Shown piece after piece: positions 35,154-48,399 of a stretch of DNA of 64,000 bases. A model generated the notes under the pieces. The model did not search any database. It saw only the letters and a list, made by a program, of their open reading frames with translations, and was not told the origin of the DNA. Source of the stretch: Hydractinia symbiolongicarpus. Lineage: Eukaryota > Cnidaria > Hydrozoa > Anthoathecata > Hydractiniidae. Made by a program: the position numbers and the translations under genes. Position 1 is the stretch's first letter, and each line of letters starts with the position of its first letter. The DNA is taken from NCBI RefSeq assembly GCF_029227915.1, contig NC_079883.1, forward strand, positions 186,001 through 250,000. Direction: 5' to 3'.

Positions 35154-37700
35154 GGGAAATGAGTTTACTCCCTGGGTATTTTCTTTGTATACTTTTGACT
35201 ATACGGGCCGAGACCGGGATTTACGGGAAATCGCAGGTTTTCGTTTGCCGGCGATTAAACTTCTTTTATTCCGCGTCTCATCAAAAATGAAAACATTTTT
35301 GAAAACTACAAGTCTCATGCGTTTTAGTGGTGAAAAAATAATTTAAAAAATCGTTTGGGAAATGAGTTTACTCACAGGGTACTTTCTTTGTATACCTTCG
35401 ACTATACGGGCCAAGCACGGGATTTACGGGAAATCGCGGGTTTTCGTTTGCCGGCGATTAAACTTCTTTTATTTAGCGTCTCATCAAAAATGAAAACATT
35501 TTTGAAAACTGCAAGTCTCATGCGTTTTAGTGGTGAAAAGATAATTTAAAAAATCGTTCTGGAAATGAGTTTACTCACAGAATACTTTCTTTGTATATAC
35601 TCGATTATACGGGCCAAGCACGGCATTTACGGGAAATCGCGGGTTTTCGTTTGCCGGCGATTAAACTTCTTTTATTCAGCGTTTCATCAAAAATGAAAAA
35701 ATTTTTGAAAATTGCAAGTCTCATGCGTTTTAGTGGTGAAAAGATAATTTAAAAAATCGTTCTGGAAATGAGTTTACTCACAGGATACTTTCTTTGTATA
35801 TACTCGACTATACGGGCCAAGCACGGGATTTACGGAAAATAGCAGGTTTTCGTTTGCCGGCGATTAAACTTCTTTTATTCCGCGTCTCATCAAAAATGAA
35901 AACATTTTTGAAAACTACAAGTCTCATGCGTTTTAGTGGTGAAAAAATAATTTAAAAAATCGTTCGGGAAATGAGTTTACTCACAGGGTACTTTCTTTGT
36001 ATACCTTCGACTATACGGGCCAAGCACGGGATTTACGGGAAATCGCGGGTTTTCGTTTGCCGGCGATTAAACTTCTTCTATTCAGCGTGTCATCAAAAAT
36101 GAAAACATTTTTGAAGACTACAAGTCCCATGCGTTTTAGTGGTGAAAAGATAATTTAAAAAATCGTTCGGGAAATGAGTTTACTCCATGGGTACTTTATT
36201 TGTATACTTTTGACTATACGGGCCGAATCCGGGATTTCCGGGAAATCGCGGGTTTTCGTTTGCCGGCAATTAAACATCTTTTATTCGGCGTCTCATCAAA
36301 AATGAAAACATTTTTGAAAACTACAAGTCTCATGCGTTTTAGTGGTGAAAAGATAATTTAAAAAATCGTTCTGGAAATGAGTTTACTCCCTGGGTATTTT
36401 CTTTGTATACATTTGACTATACGGGCCGAGTCCGGGATTTACGGGATTTCGCGGGTTTTCGTTTGCCGGCGATTAAACTTCTTTTATTCCGCGTCTCATC
36501 AAAAATGAAAACATTTTTGAAAACTACAAGTCTCATGCGTTTTAGTGGTGAAAAGATAACTTAAAAAATGGTTCTGGAAATGAGTTTACTCGCAGGGTAC
36601 TTTCTTTGTATATACTCGACTATACGGGCCGAGTCCGGGATTTACGGGAAATCGCGGGTTTTCGTTTGCCGGCGATTAAACTTCTTTTATTTCGCGTCTC
36701 ATCAAAAATGAAAACATATTTGAAAACTACAAGTCTCATGCGTTTTAGTGGTGAAAAAATAATTTAAAAAATCGTTCGAGAAATGAGTTTACTCACAGGG
36801 TACTTTCTTTGTATACATTCGACTATACGGGCCAAGCCCGGGATTTACGGGAAATCGCGGGTTTTTGTTTGCCGGCGATTAAACTTCTTTTATTAAGCGT
36901 CTCATTAAAAATGAAAACATTTTTGAAAACTACAAGTCTCATGCGTTTTAGTGGTGAAAAAATAATTTAAAAAATCTTTCGGGAAATGAGTTTACTCCCT
37001 GTGTATTTTCTTTGTATACTTTTGACTATACGGGCCGAGTCCGGGATTTACGGGAATTCGCGGGTTTTCGTTTGCCGGCGATTAAACTTCTTTTATTCAG
37101 CGTCTCATCAAAAATGAAAGCATTTTTGAAAACTACAAGTCTCATGCGTTTTAGTGGTGAAAAGATAATTTAAAAATCGTTCGGGAAATGAGTTTACTCT
37201 CAGGGTACTTTCTTTGTATACATTCGACTATACGGGCCAAGCCCGGGATTTACAGGAAATCGCGGGTTTTCGTTTGCTGGCGATTAAACTTCTTTTATTC
37301 AGCGTCTCATCAAAAGTGAAAACATTTTTAAAAACTACAAGTCTCTTGCGTTTTAGTGGTAAAAAAATAATTTAAAAAATCGGTCGGGAAATGAGTTTAT
37401 TCCCTGGGTACTTTCTTTGTATACTTTTGACTATACGGGCCGAGTCCGGGATTTACGGGAAATCGCGGGTTTTCGTTTGCCGGCGATTAAACATCTTTTA
37501 TTCTGCGTCTCATCAAAAGTGAAAACATTTTTGAAAACTACAAGTCTCATGCGTTTTAGTGGTGAAAAGATAATTTAAAAAATCATTCTGGAAATGAGTT
37601 TACTCCCTGGGTATTTTCTTTGTATACTTTTCACTATACGGGCCGAGTCCGGGATTTACGGGAATTCGCGGGTTTTCGTTTGCCGGCGATTAAACTTCTT
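34230..37700 (+). repeat. About 3.47-kb block shared with 28345-31815
   Basis: About 17 monomers match 28345-31815 at a constant displacement of 5885 bp (29 x 203 minus 2). The minus 2 is explained by the two G monomers lying between equivalent points (31229 and 33461). Differences include TCTTGCG and CGGGGAATG near 34310-34350, CACGGCATTT near 35620, and CTTTCGGG near 36976. The block overlaps the 2232-bp copy 2 because the events are nested. Confidence 0.82.
36140..37700 (+). repeat. About 1.56-kb block duplicated at 1826 bp, copy 1
   Basis: The block matches 37966-39526 at a displacement of 1826 bp (9 x 203 minus 1). Two changes private to this pair prove the relationship: ATCTTTCGGG (near 36976 and 38802) and ATCGGTCGGG (near 37378 and 39204). 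A spacer of about 265 bp made of an E monomer and part of an I monomer separates the copies. Confidence 0.87.
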
Positions 37701-37965
37701 TTATTTCGCGTCTCATCAAAAATGAAAACATATTTGAAAACTACAAGTCTCATGCGTTTTAGTGGTGAAAAAATAATTTAAAAAATCGTTCGAGAAATGA
37801 GTTTACTCACAGGGTACTTTCTTTGTATACATTCGACTATACGGGCCAAGCCCGGGATTTACGGGAAATCGCGGGTTTTTGTTTGCCGGCGATTAAACTT
37901 CTTTTATTAAGCGTCTCATTAAAAATGAAAACATTTTTGAAAACTACAAGTCTCATGCGTTTTAG

Positions 37966-39526
37966 TGGTGAAAAGATAATTTAAAAAATCGTTCGGGAAA
38001 TGAGTTTACTCCATGGGTACTTTATTTGTATACTTTTGACTATACGGGCCGAATCCGGGATTTCCGGGAAATCGCGGGTTTTCGTTTGCCGGCAATTAAA
38101 CATCTTTTATTCGGCGTCTCATCAAAAATGAAAACATTTTTGAAAACTACAAGTCTCATGCGTTTTAGTGGTGAAAAGATAATTTAAAAAATCGTTCTGG
38201 AAATGAGTTTACTCCCTGGGTATTTTCTTTGTATACATTTGACTATACGGGCCGAGTCCGGGATTTACGGGATTTCGCGGGTTTTCGTTTGCCGGCGATT
38301 AAACTTCTTTTATTCCGCGTCTCATCAAAAATGAAAACATTTTTGAAAACTACAAGTCTCATGCGTTTTAGTGGTGAAAAGATAACTTAAAAAATGGTTC
38401 TGGAAATGAGTTTACTCGCAGGGTACTTTCTTTGTATATACTCGACTATACGGGCCGAGTCCGGGATTTACGGGAAATCGCGGGTTTTCGTTTGCCGGCG
38501 ATTAAACTTCTTTTATTTCGCGTCTCATCAAAAATGAAAACATATTTGAAAACTACAAGTCTCATGCGTTTTAGTGGTGAAAAAATAATTTAAAAAATCG
38601 TTCGAGAAATGAGTTTACTCACAGGGTACTTTCTTTGTATACATTCGACTATACGGGCCAAGCCCGGGATTTACGGGAAATCGCGGGTTTTTGTTTGCCG
38701 GCGATTAAACTTCTTTTATTAAGCGTCTCATTAAAAATGAAAACATTTTTGAAAACTACAAGTCTCATGCGTTTTAGTGGTGAAAAAATAATTTAAAAAA
38801 TCTTTCGGGAAATGAGTTTACTCCCTGTGTATTTTCTTTGTATACTTTTGACTATACGGGCCGAGTCCGGGATTTACGGGAATTCGCGGGTTTTCGTTTG
38901 CCGGCGATTAAACTTCTTTTATTCAGCGTCTCATCAAAAATGAAAGCATTTTTGAAAACTACAAGTCTCATGCGTTTTAGTGGTGAAAAGATAATTTAAA
39001 AATCGTTCGGGAAATGAGTTTACTCTCAGGGTACTTTCTTTGTATACATTCGACTATACGGGCCAAGCCCGGGATTTACAGGAAATCGCGGGTTTTCGTT
39101 TGCTGGCGATTAAACTTCTTTTATTCAGCGTCTCATCAAAAGTGAAAACATTTTTAAAAACTACAAGTCTCTTGCGTTTTAGTGGTAAAAAAATAATTTA
39201 AAAAATCGGTCGGGAAATGAGTTTATTCCCTGGGTACTTTCTTTGTATACTTTTGACTATACGGGCCGAGTCCGGGATTTACGGGAAATCGCGGGTTTTC
39301 GTTTGCCGGCGATTAAACATCTTTTATTCTGCGTCTCATCAAAAGTGAAAACATTTTTGAAAACTACAAGTCTCATGCGTTTTAGTGGTGAAAAGATAAT
39401 TTAAAAAATCATTCTGGAAATGAGTTTACTCCCTGGGTATTTTCTTTGTATACTTTTCACTATACGGGCCGAGTCCGGGATTTACGGGAATTCGCGGGTT
39501 TTCGTTTGCCGGCGATTAAACTTCTT
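37966..39526 (+). repeat. About 1.56-kb block duplicated at 1826 bp, copy 2
   Basis: Counterpart of 36140-37700. It starts inside an I monomer (CCATGGGTAC at 38011) and ends near 39526, where TCAGCG with CATTTTTG replaces the TTCGCG with CATATTTG that follows copy 1. Confidence 0.87.
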
Positions 39527-42460
39527 TTATTCAGCGTCTCATCAAAAATGAAAACATTTTTGAAAACTACAAGTCTCGTGCGTTTTAGTGGTGAAAAGAT
39601 AATTTAAAAAATCGTTCTGGAAATGAGTTTACTCACAGGGTACTTTCTTTGTATATACTCGACTATACAGGCCAAGCACGGGATTTACGGGAAATCGCGG
39701 GTTTTCGTTTGCCGGCGATTAAACTTCTTTCATTCAGCGTCTCATCAAAAATAAAAACATTTTTGAAAACTACAAGTCTCATGCGTTTTAGTGGTGAAAA
39801 AATAATTTAAAAAATCGTTCGGGAAATGAGTTTACTCACAGGGTACTTTTTTTGTATACATTCGAATATACGGACCAAGCCCGGGATTTACGGGAAATCG
39901 CGGGTTTTCGTTTGCCGGCGATTAAACTTCTTTTATTCAGCGTCTCATCAAAAATGAAAACATTTTTGAAAACTACAAGTCTCTTGCGTTTTAGTGGTGA
40001 AAAAATAATTTAAAAAATCGTTCTGGAAATGAGTTTACTCGCAGGGTACTTTCTTTGTATACTTTTGACTATACGGGCCGAGTCCGGGATTTACGGGAAA
40101 TCGGGGGTTTTCGTTTGCCGGCGATTAAACTTCTTTTATTCAGCGTCTCATCAAAAATGAAAACATTTTTGAAAACTACGAGTCTCATACGTTTTAGTGG
40201 TGAAAAAATAATTTAAAAAATCGTTCGGGAAATGAGTTTACTCCCTGGGTATTTTCTTTGTATACTTTTGACTATACGGGCCGAGACCGGGATTTACGGG
40301 AAATCGCAGGTTTTCGTTTGCCGGCGATTAAACTTCTTTTATTCCGCGTCTCATCAAAAATGAAAACATTTTTGAAGACTACAAGTCTCATGCGTTTTAG
40401 TGGTGAAAAGATAATTTAAAAAATCGTTCTGGAAATGAGTTTACTCACAGGGTACTTTCTTTGTATATACTCGACTATACGGGCCAAGCACGGGATTTAC
40501 GGGAAATCGCGGGTTTTCGTTTGCCGGCGATTAAACTTCTTTCATTTAGCGTCTCATCAAAAATGAAAACATTTTTGAAAACTACAAGTCTCATGCGTTT
40601 TAGTGGTGAAAAAATAATTTAAAAAATCGTTCGGGAAATGAGTTTACTCACAGGGTACTTTTTTTGTATACATTCGAATATACGGGCCAAGCCCGGGATT
40701 TACGGGAAATCGCGGGTTTTCGTTTGCCGGCGATTAAACTTCTTTTATTTCGCGTCTCATCAAAAATGAAAACATTTTTGAAAACTACAAGTCTCATGCG
40801 TTTTAGTGGTGAAAAGACAATATAAAAAATCGTTCTGGAAAGGACTTTACTCACAGGGTACTTTCTTTGTATATACTCGACTATACGAGCCAAGCACGGG
40901 ATTTACGGGAAATTGCGGGTTTTCGTTTGCCGGCGATTAAACTTCTTTTATTCAGCGTCTCATCAAAAATGAAAACATTTTTGAAAACTACAAGTCTCAT
41001 GCGTTTTAGTGGTGAGAAAATAATTTAAAAAATCGTTCTGGAAATGAGTTTACTACCTGGGTATTTTCTTTGTATACTTTTGACTATACGGGCCGAGTCC
41101 GGGATTTACGGGAAATCCCGGGTTTTCGTTTGCCGGCGATTAAACTTCTTTTATTCAGCGTCTCATCAAAAATGAAAGCATTTTTGAAAACTACAAGTCT
41201 CTTGCGTTTTAGTGGTGAAAAAATAATTTAAAAAATCGTTCGGGAAATGAGTTTACTCACAGGGTACTTTCTTTGTATACATTCGACTATACGGGCCAAG
41301 CCCGGAATTTACAGGAAATCGCGGGTTTTCGTTTGCCGGCGCTTAAACTTCTTTTATTCAGCGTCTCATCAAAAATGAAAACATTTTTGAAAACTACAAG
41401 TCTCTTGCGTTTTCGTGGTGAGAAAATAATTTAAAAAATCGTTCGGGAAATGAGTTTACTCCCTGGGTACTTTCTTTGTATACTTTTGACTATACGGGCC
41501 GAGTCCGGGATTTACGGGAAATCGCGGGTTTTCGTTTGCCGGCGATTAAACATCTTTTATTCAGCGTCTCATCAAAAATGAAAACATTTTTGAAAACTAC
41601 AAGTCTCTTGCGTTTTAGTGGTAAAAAAATAATTTAAAAAATCGTTCGGGAAATGAGTTTATTCCCTGGGTACTTTCTTTGTATACTTTTGACTATACGG
41701 GCCAAGCACGGGATTTACGGGAAATCGCGGGTTTTCGTTTGCCGGCGATTAAACTTCTTTTATTCAGCGTTTCATCAAAAATGAAAAAAATTTTGAAAAT
41801 TGCAAGTCTCATGCGTTTTAGTGGTGAAAAGATAATTTAAAAAATCGTTCTGGAAATGAGTTTACTCACAGGATACTTTCTTTGTATATACTCGACTATA
41901 CGGGCCAAGCACGGGATTTACGGAAAATAGCAGGTTTTCGTTTGCCGGCGATTAAACATCTTTTATTCAGCGTCTCATCAAAAATGAAAACATTTTTGAA
42001 AACTGCAAGTCTCATGCGTTTTAGTGGTGAAAAGATAATTTAAAAAATCGTTCTGGAAATGAGTTTACTCACAGAATACTTTCTTTGTATATACTCGATT
42101 ATACGGGCCAAGCACGGGATTTACGGGAAATCGCGGGTTTTCGTTTGCCGGCGATTAAACTTCTTTTATTCAGCGTTTCATCAAAAATGAAAAAATTTTT
42201 GAAAATTGCAAGTCTCATGCGTTTTAGTGGTGAAAAGATAATCTAAAAAATCGTTCTGGAAATGAGTTTACTCACAGGATACTTTCTTTGTATATACTCG
42301 ACTATACGGGCCAAGCACGGGATTTACGGAAAATAGCAGGTTTTCGTTTGCCGGCGATTAAACTTCTTTTATTCCGCGTCTCATCAAAAATGAAAACATT
42401 TTTGAAGACTACAAGTCCCATGCGTTTTAGTGGTGAAAAGATAATTTAAAAAATCGTTCT
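39527..42460 (+). repeat. Patchwork of monomers from neighbouring units
   Basis: The left part (39527-40890) resembles 31815-32400 and 34900-35300 with monomers missing or rearranged. The monomer with ATTCGAATATACGGGCC and GACAATATAAA near 40650-40900 matches those at 51404 and 53839. The part from 41780 to 42400 carries the L and M monomers of the K-L-M series; the M monomer near 41784 has an altered A/T run (GAAAAAAATTTTG). No gene visible. Confidence 0.75.
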
Positions 42461-42866
42461 GGAAATGAGTTTACTCCCTGGGTATTTTCTTTGTATACAT
42501 TTGACTATACGGGCCGAGTCCGGGATTTACGGGATTTCGCGGGTTTTCGTTTGCCGGCGATTAAACTTCTTTTATTCCGCGTCTCATCAAAAATGAAAAC
42601 ATTTTTGAAAACTACAAGTCTCATGCGTTTTAGTGGTGAAAAGATAACTTAAAAAATGGTTCTGGAAATGAGTTTACTCCCTGGGTATTTTCTTTGTATA
42701 CATTTGACTATACGGGCCGAGTCCGGGATTTACGGGATTTCGCGGGTTTTCGTTTGCCGGCGATTAAACTTCTTTTATTCCGCGTCTCATCAAAATTGAA
42801 AACATTTTTGAAAACTACAAGTCTCATGCGTTTTAGTGGTGAAAAGATAACTTAAAAAATGGTTCT
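42461..42866 (+). repeat. Single-monomer tandem duplication
   Basis: One monomer-length unit (CCTGGGTATTTTC, TATACATTTGAC, GGGATTTCGCGGG, then AACTTAAAAAATGGTTCTGG) occurs twice in direct succession, 203 bp apart. In other copies of this neighbourhood (30520-30700, 36400-36590, 38220-38410) the unit occurs once. The second copy has AAATTGAAAAC where the first has AAAATGAAAAC. Confidence 0.85.
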
Positions 42867-43404
42867 GGAAATGAGTTTACTCGCAGGGTACTTTCTTTGT
42901 ATATACTCGACTATACGGGCCGAGTCCGGGATTTACGGGAAATCGCGGGTTTTCGTTTGCCGGCGATTAAACTTCTTTTATTTTGCGTCTCATCAAAAAT
43001 GAAAACATATTTGAAAACTACAAGTCTCATGCGTTTTAGTGGTGAAAAAATAATTTAAAAAATCGTTCGAGAAATGAGTTTACTCACAGGGTACTTTCTT
43101 TGTATACATTCGACTATACGGGCCAAGCCCGGGATTTACGGGAAATCGCGGGTTTTTGTTTGCCGGCGATTAAACTTCTTTTATTAAGCGTCTCATTAAA
43201 AATGAAAACATTTTTGAAAACTACAAGTCTCATGCGTTTTAGTGGTGAAAAAATAATTTAAAAAATCGTTCGGGAAATGAGTTTACTCCCTGTGTATTTT
43301 CTTTGTATACTTTTGACTATACGGGCCGAGTCCGGGATTTACGGGAATTCGCGGGTTTTCGTTTGCCGGCGATTAAACTTCTTTTATTCAGCGTCTCATC
43401 AAAA

Positions 43405-43606
43405 ATGAAAGCATTTTTGAAAACTACAAGTCTCATGCGTTTTAGTGGTGAAAAGATAATTTAAAAATCGTTCGGGAAATGAGTTTACTCTCAGGGTACT
43501 TTCTTTGTATACATTCGACTATACGGGCCAAGCCCGGGATTTACAGGAAATCGCGGGTTTTCGTTTGCTGGCGATTAAACTTCTTTTATTCAGCGTCTCA
43601 TCAAAA
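43405..43606 (+). repeat. 202-bp G marker monomer, eighth copy
   Basis: Belongs to an E-F-G-H-A cassette (about 42995-44030) that recurs at 46650-47690 and 48480-49510. The displacement from the F marker at 43288 to that at 46941 is 3653 bp (18 x 203 minus 1). Confidence 0.85.
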
Positions 43607-44215
43607 GTGAAAACATTTTTGAAAACTACAAGTCTCTTGCGTTTTAGTGGTAAAAAAATAATTTAAAAAATCGTTCGGGAAATGAGTTTATTCCCTGGGT
43701 ACTTTCTTTGTATACTTTTGACTATACGGGCCGAGTCCGGGATTTACGGGAAATCGCGGGTTTTCGTTTGCCGGCGATTAAACATCTTTTATTCTGCGTC
43801 TCATCAAAAGTGAAAACATTTTTGAAAACTACAAGTCTCATGCGTTTTAGTGGTGAAAAGATAATTTAAAAAATCATTCTGGAAATGAGTTTACTCCCTG
43901 GGTATTTTCTTTGTATACTTTTCACTATACGGGCCGAGTCCGGGATTTACGGGAATTCGCGGGTTTTCGTTTGCCGGCGATTAAACTTCTTTTATTCAGC
44001 GTCTCATCAAAAATGAAAACATTTTTAAAAACTACAAGTCTCGTGCGTTTTAGTGGTGAAAAGATAATTTAAAAAATCGTTCTTGAAATGAGTTTACTCG
44101 CAGGGTACTTTCTTTGTATACTTTTGACTATACGGGCCGAGTCCGGGATTTACGGGAAATCGGGGGTTTTCGTTTGCCGGCGATTAAACTTCTTTTATTC
44201 AGCGTCTCATCAAAA

Positions 44216-45027
44216 ATGAAAACATTTTTGAAAACTACGAGTCTCATACGTTTTAGTGGTGAAAAAATAATTTAAAAAATCGTTCGGGAAATGAGTTTAC
44301 TCCCTGGGTATTTTCTTTGTATACTTTTGACTATACGGGCCGAGACCGTGATTTACGGGAAATCGCGGGTTTTCGTTTGCCGGCGATTAAACTTCTTTTA
44401 TTCCGCGTCTCATCAAAAATGAAAACATTTTTGAAGACTACAAGTCTCATGCGTTTTAGTGGTGAAAAGATAATTTAAAAAATCGTTCTGGAAATGAGTT
44501 TACTCACAGGATACTTTCTTTGTATATACTCGACTATACGGGCCAAGCACGGGATTTACGGAAAATAGCAGGTTTTCGTTTGCCGGCGATTAAACATCTT
44601 TTATTCAGCGTCTCATCAAAAATGAAAACATTTTTGAAAACTGCAAGTCTCATGCGTTTTAGTGGTGAAAAGATAATTTAAAAAATCGTTCTGGAAATGA
44701 GTTTACTCACAGAATACTTTCTTTGTATATACTCGATTATACGGGCCAAGCACGGGATTTACGGGAAATCGCGGGTTTTCGTTTGCCGGCGATTAAACTT
44801 CTTTTATTCAGCGTTTCATCAAAAATGAAAAAATTTTTGAAAATTGCAAGTCTCATGCGTTTTAGTGGTGAAAAGATAATTTAAAAAATCGTTCTGGAAA
44901 TGAGTTTACTCACAGGATACTTTCTTTGTATATACTCGACTATACGGGCCAAGCACGGGATTTACGGAAAATAGCAGGTTTTCGTTTGCCGGCGATTAAA
45001 CTTCTTTTATTCAGCGTCTCATCAAAA
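44216..45027 (+). repeat. 812-bp 4-mer tandem duplication, copy 1
   Basis: Four monomers starting at 44216, 44419, 44622 and 44825 are repeated at 45028-45839. The private change GAGACCGTGATTT occurs at 44341 and 45153 (812 bp apart) and once more near 49820. The order is CTACGAG/CTCATACG monomer, GAAGAC monomer with CACAGGATAC, L, then M. Confidence 0.9.
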
Positions 45028-45839
45028 ATGAAAACATTTTTGAAAACTACGAGTCTCATACGTTTTAGTGGTGAAAAAATAATTTAAAAAATCGTTCGGG
45101 AAATGAGTTTACTCCCTGGGTATTTTCTTTGTATACTTTTGACTATACGGGCCGAGACCGTGATTTACGGGAAATCGCGGGTTTTCGTTTGCCGGCGATT
45201 AAACTTCTTTTATTCCGCGTCTCATCAAAAATGAAAACATTTTTGAAGACTACAAGTCTCATGCGTTTTAGTGGTGAAAAGATAATTTAAAAAATCGTTC
45301 TGGAAATGAGTTTACTCACAGGATACTTTCTTTGTATATACTCGACTATACGGGCCAAGCACGGGATTTACGGAAAATAGCAGGTTTTCGTTTGCCGGCG
45401 ATTAAACATCTTTTATTCAGCGTCTCATCAAAAATGAAAACATTTTTGAAAACTGCAAGTCTCATGCGTTTTAGTGGTGAAAAGATAATTTAAAAAATCG
45501 TTCTGGAAATGAGTTTACTCACAGAATACTTTCTTTGTATATACTCGATTATACGGGCCAAGCACGGGATTTACGGGAAATCGCGGGTTTTCGTTTGCCG
45601 GCGATTAAACTTCTTTTATTCAGCGTTTCATCAAAAATGAAAAAATTTTTGAAAATTGCAAGTCTCATGCGTTTTAGTGGTGAAAAGATAATTTAAAAAA
45701 TCGTTCTGGAAATGAGTTTACTCACAGGATACTTTCTTTGTATATACTCGACTATACGGGCCAAGCACGGGATTTACGGAAAATAGCAGGTTTTCGTTTG
45801 CCGGCGATTAAACTTCTTTTATTCCGCGTCTCATCAAAA
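45028..45839 (+). repeat. 812-bp 4-mer tandem duplication, copy 2
   Basis: Second copy of 44216-45027. The copies differ near the last monomer end: TTATTCAGCG before 45028 and TTATTCCGCG before 45840, which places the exchange in the last 20 bp of the monomer. Confidence 0.88.
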
Positions 45840-46573
45840 ATGAAAACATTTTTGAAAACTACAAGTCTCATGCGTTTTAGTGGTGAAAAAATAATTTAAA
45901 AAATCGTTCGGGAAATGAGTTTACTCACAGGGTACTTTCTTTGTATACCTTCGACTATACGGGCCAAGCACGGGATTTACGGGAAATCGCGGGTTTTCGT
46001 TTGCCGGCGATTAAACTTCTTCTATTCAGCGTGTCATCAAAAATGAAAACATTTTTGAAGACTACAAGTCCCATGCGTTTTAGTGGTGAAAAGATAATTT
46101 AAAAAATCGTTCGGGAAATGAGTTTACTCCCTGGGTACTTTATTTGTATACTTTTGACTATACGGGCCGAATCCGGGATTTCCGGGAAATCGCGGGTTTT
46201 CGTTTGCCGGCAATTAAACATCTTTTATTCGGCGTCTCATCAAAAATGAAAACATTTTTGAAAACTACAAGTCTCATGCGTTTTAGTGGTGAAAAGATAA
46301 TTTAAAAAATCGTTCTGTAAATGAGTTTACTCCCTGGGTATTTTCTTTGTATACATTTGACTATACGGGCCGAGTCCGGGATTTACGGGATTTCGCGGGT
46401 TTTCGTTTGCCGGCGATTAAACTTCTTTTATTCCGCGTCTCATCAAAAATGAAAACATTTTTGAAAACTACAAGTCTCATGCGTTTTAGTGGTGAAAAGA
46501 TAATTTAAAAAATCGTTCTGTAAATGAGTTTACTCGCAGGGTACTTTCTTTGTATATACTCGACTATACGGGC

Positions 46574-47990
46574 CGAGTCCGGGATTTACGGGAAATCGCG
46601 GGTTTTCGTTTGCCGGCGATTAAACTTCTTTTATTTCGCGTCTCATCAAAAATGAAAACATATTTGAAAACTACAAGTCTCATGCGTTTTAGTGGTGAAA
46701 AAAAAATTTAAAAAATCGTTCGAGAAATGAGTTTACTCACAGGGTACTTTCTTTGTATACATTCGACTATACGGGCCAAGCCCGGGATTTACGGGAAATC
46801 GCGGGTTTTTGTTTGCCGGCGATTAAACTTCTTTTATTAAGCGTCTCATTAAAAATGAAAACATTTTTGAAAACTACAAGTCTCATGCGTTTTAGTGGTG
46901 AAAAAATAATTTAAAAAATCGTTCGGGAAATGAGTTTACTCCCTGTGTATTTTCTTTGTATACTTTTGACTATACGGGCCGAGTCCGGGATTTACGGGAA
47001 TTCGCGGGTTTTCGTTTGCCGGCGATTAAACTTCTTTTATTCAGCGTCTCATCAAAAATGAAAGCATTTTTGAAAACTACAAGTCTAATGCGTTTTAGTG
47101 GTGAAAAGATAATTTAAAAATCGTTCGGGAAATGAGTTTACTCTCAGGGTACTTTCTTTGTATACATTCGACTATACGGGCCAAGCCCGGGATTTACAGG
47201 AAATCGCGGGTTTTCGTTTGCTGGCGATTAAACTTCTTTTATTCAGCGTCTCATCAAAAGTGAAAACATTTTTGAAAACTACAAGTCTCTTGCGTTTTAG
47301 TGGTAAAAAAATAATTTAAAAAATCGTTCGGGAAATGAGTTTATTCCCTGGGTACTTTCTTTGTATACTTTTGACTATACGGGCCGAGTCCGGGATTTAC
47401 GGGAAATCGCGGGTTTTCGTTTGCCGGCGATTAAACATCTTTTATTCTGCGTCTCATCAAAAGTGAAAACATTTTTGAAAACTACAAGTCTCATGCGTTT
47501 TAGTGGTGAAAAGATAATTTAAAAAATCATTCTGGAAATGAGTTTACTCCCTGGGTATTTTCTTTGTATACTTTTCACTATACGGGCCGAGTCCGGGATT
47601 TACGGGAATTCGCGGGTTTTCGTTTGCCGGCGATTAAACTTCTTTTATTCAGCGTCTCATCAAAAATGAAAACATTTTTGAAAACTACAAGTCTCGTGCG
47701 TTTTAGTGGTGAAAAGATAATTTAAAAAATCGTTCTTGAAATGAGTTTACTCGCAGGGTACTTTCTTTGTATACTTTTGACTATACGGGCCGAGTCCGGG
47801 ATTTACGGGAAATCGGGGGTTTTCGTTTGCCGGCGATTAAACTTCTTTTATTCAGCGTCTCATCAAAAATGAAAACATTTTTGAAAACTACGAGTCTCAT
47901 ACGTTTTAGTGGTGAAAAAATAATTTAAAAAATCGTTCGGGAAATGAGTTTACTCCCTGGGTATTTTCTTTGTATACTTTTGACTATACG
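46574..47990 (+). repeat. 7-mer cassette at 1826-bp displacement, copy 1
   Basis: E, F, G (47058), H, A and following monomers match 48400-49816 at a displacement of 1826 bp. Near 47990 the monomer switches from the expected GAGACCG tail to a GCCAAGCACGGGATTTACGG tail of M type, making a hybrid monomer. Confidence 0.82.
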
Positions 47991-48399
47991 GGCCAAGCAC
48001 GGGATTTACGGAAAATAGCAGGTTTTCGTTTGCCGGCGATTAAACTTCTTTTATTCCGCGTCTCATCAAAAATGAAAACATTTTTGAAAACTACAAGTCT
48101 CATGCGTTTTAGTGGTGAAAAAATAATTTAAAAAATCGTTCGGGAAATGAGTTTACTCACAGGGTACTTTCTTTGTATACCTTCGACTATACGGGCCAAG
48201 CACGGGATTTACGGGAAATCGCGGGTTTTCGTTTGCCGGCGATTAAACTTCTTCTATTCAGCGTGTCATCAAAAATGAAAACATTTTTGAAGACTACAAG
48301 TCCCATGCGTTTTAGTGGTGAAAAGATAATTTAAAAAATCGTTCGGGAAATGAGTTTACTCCATGGGTACTTTATTTGTATACTTTTGACTATACGGGC

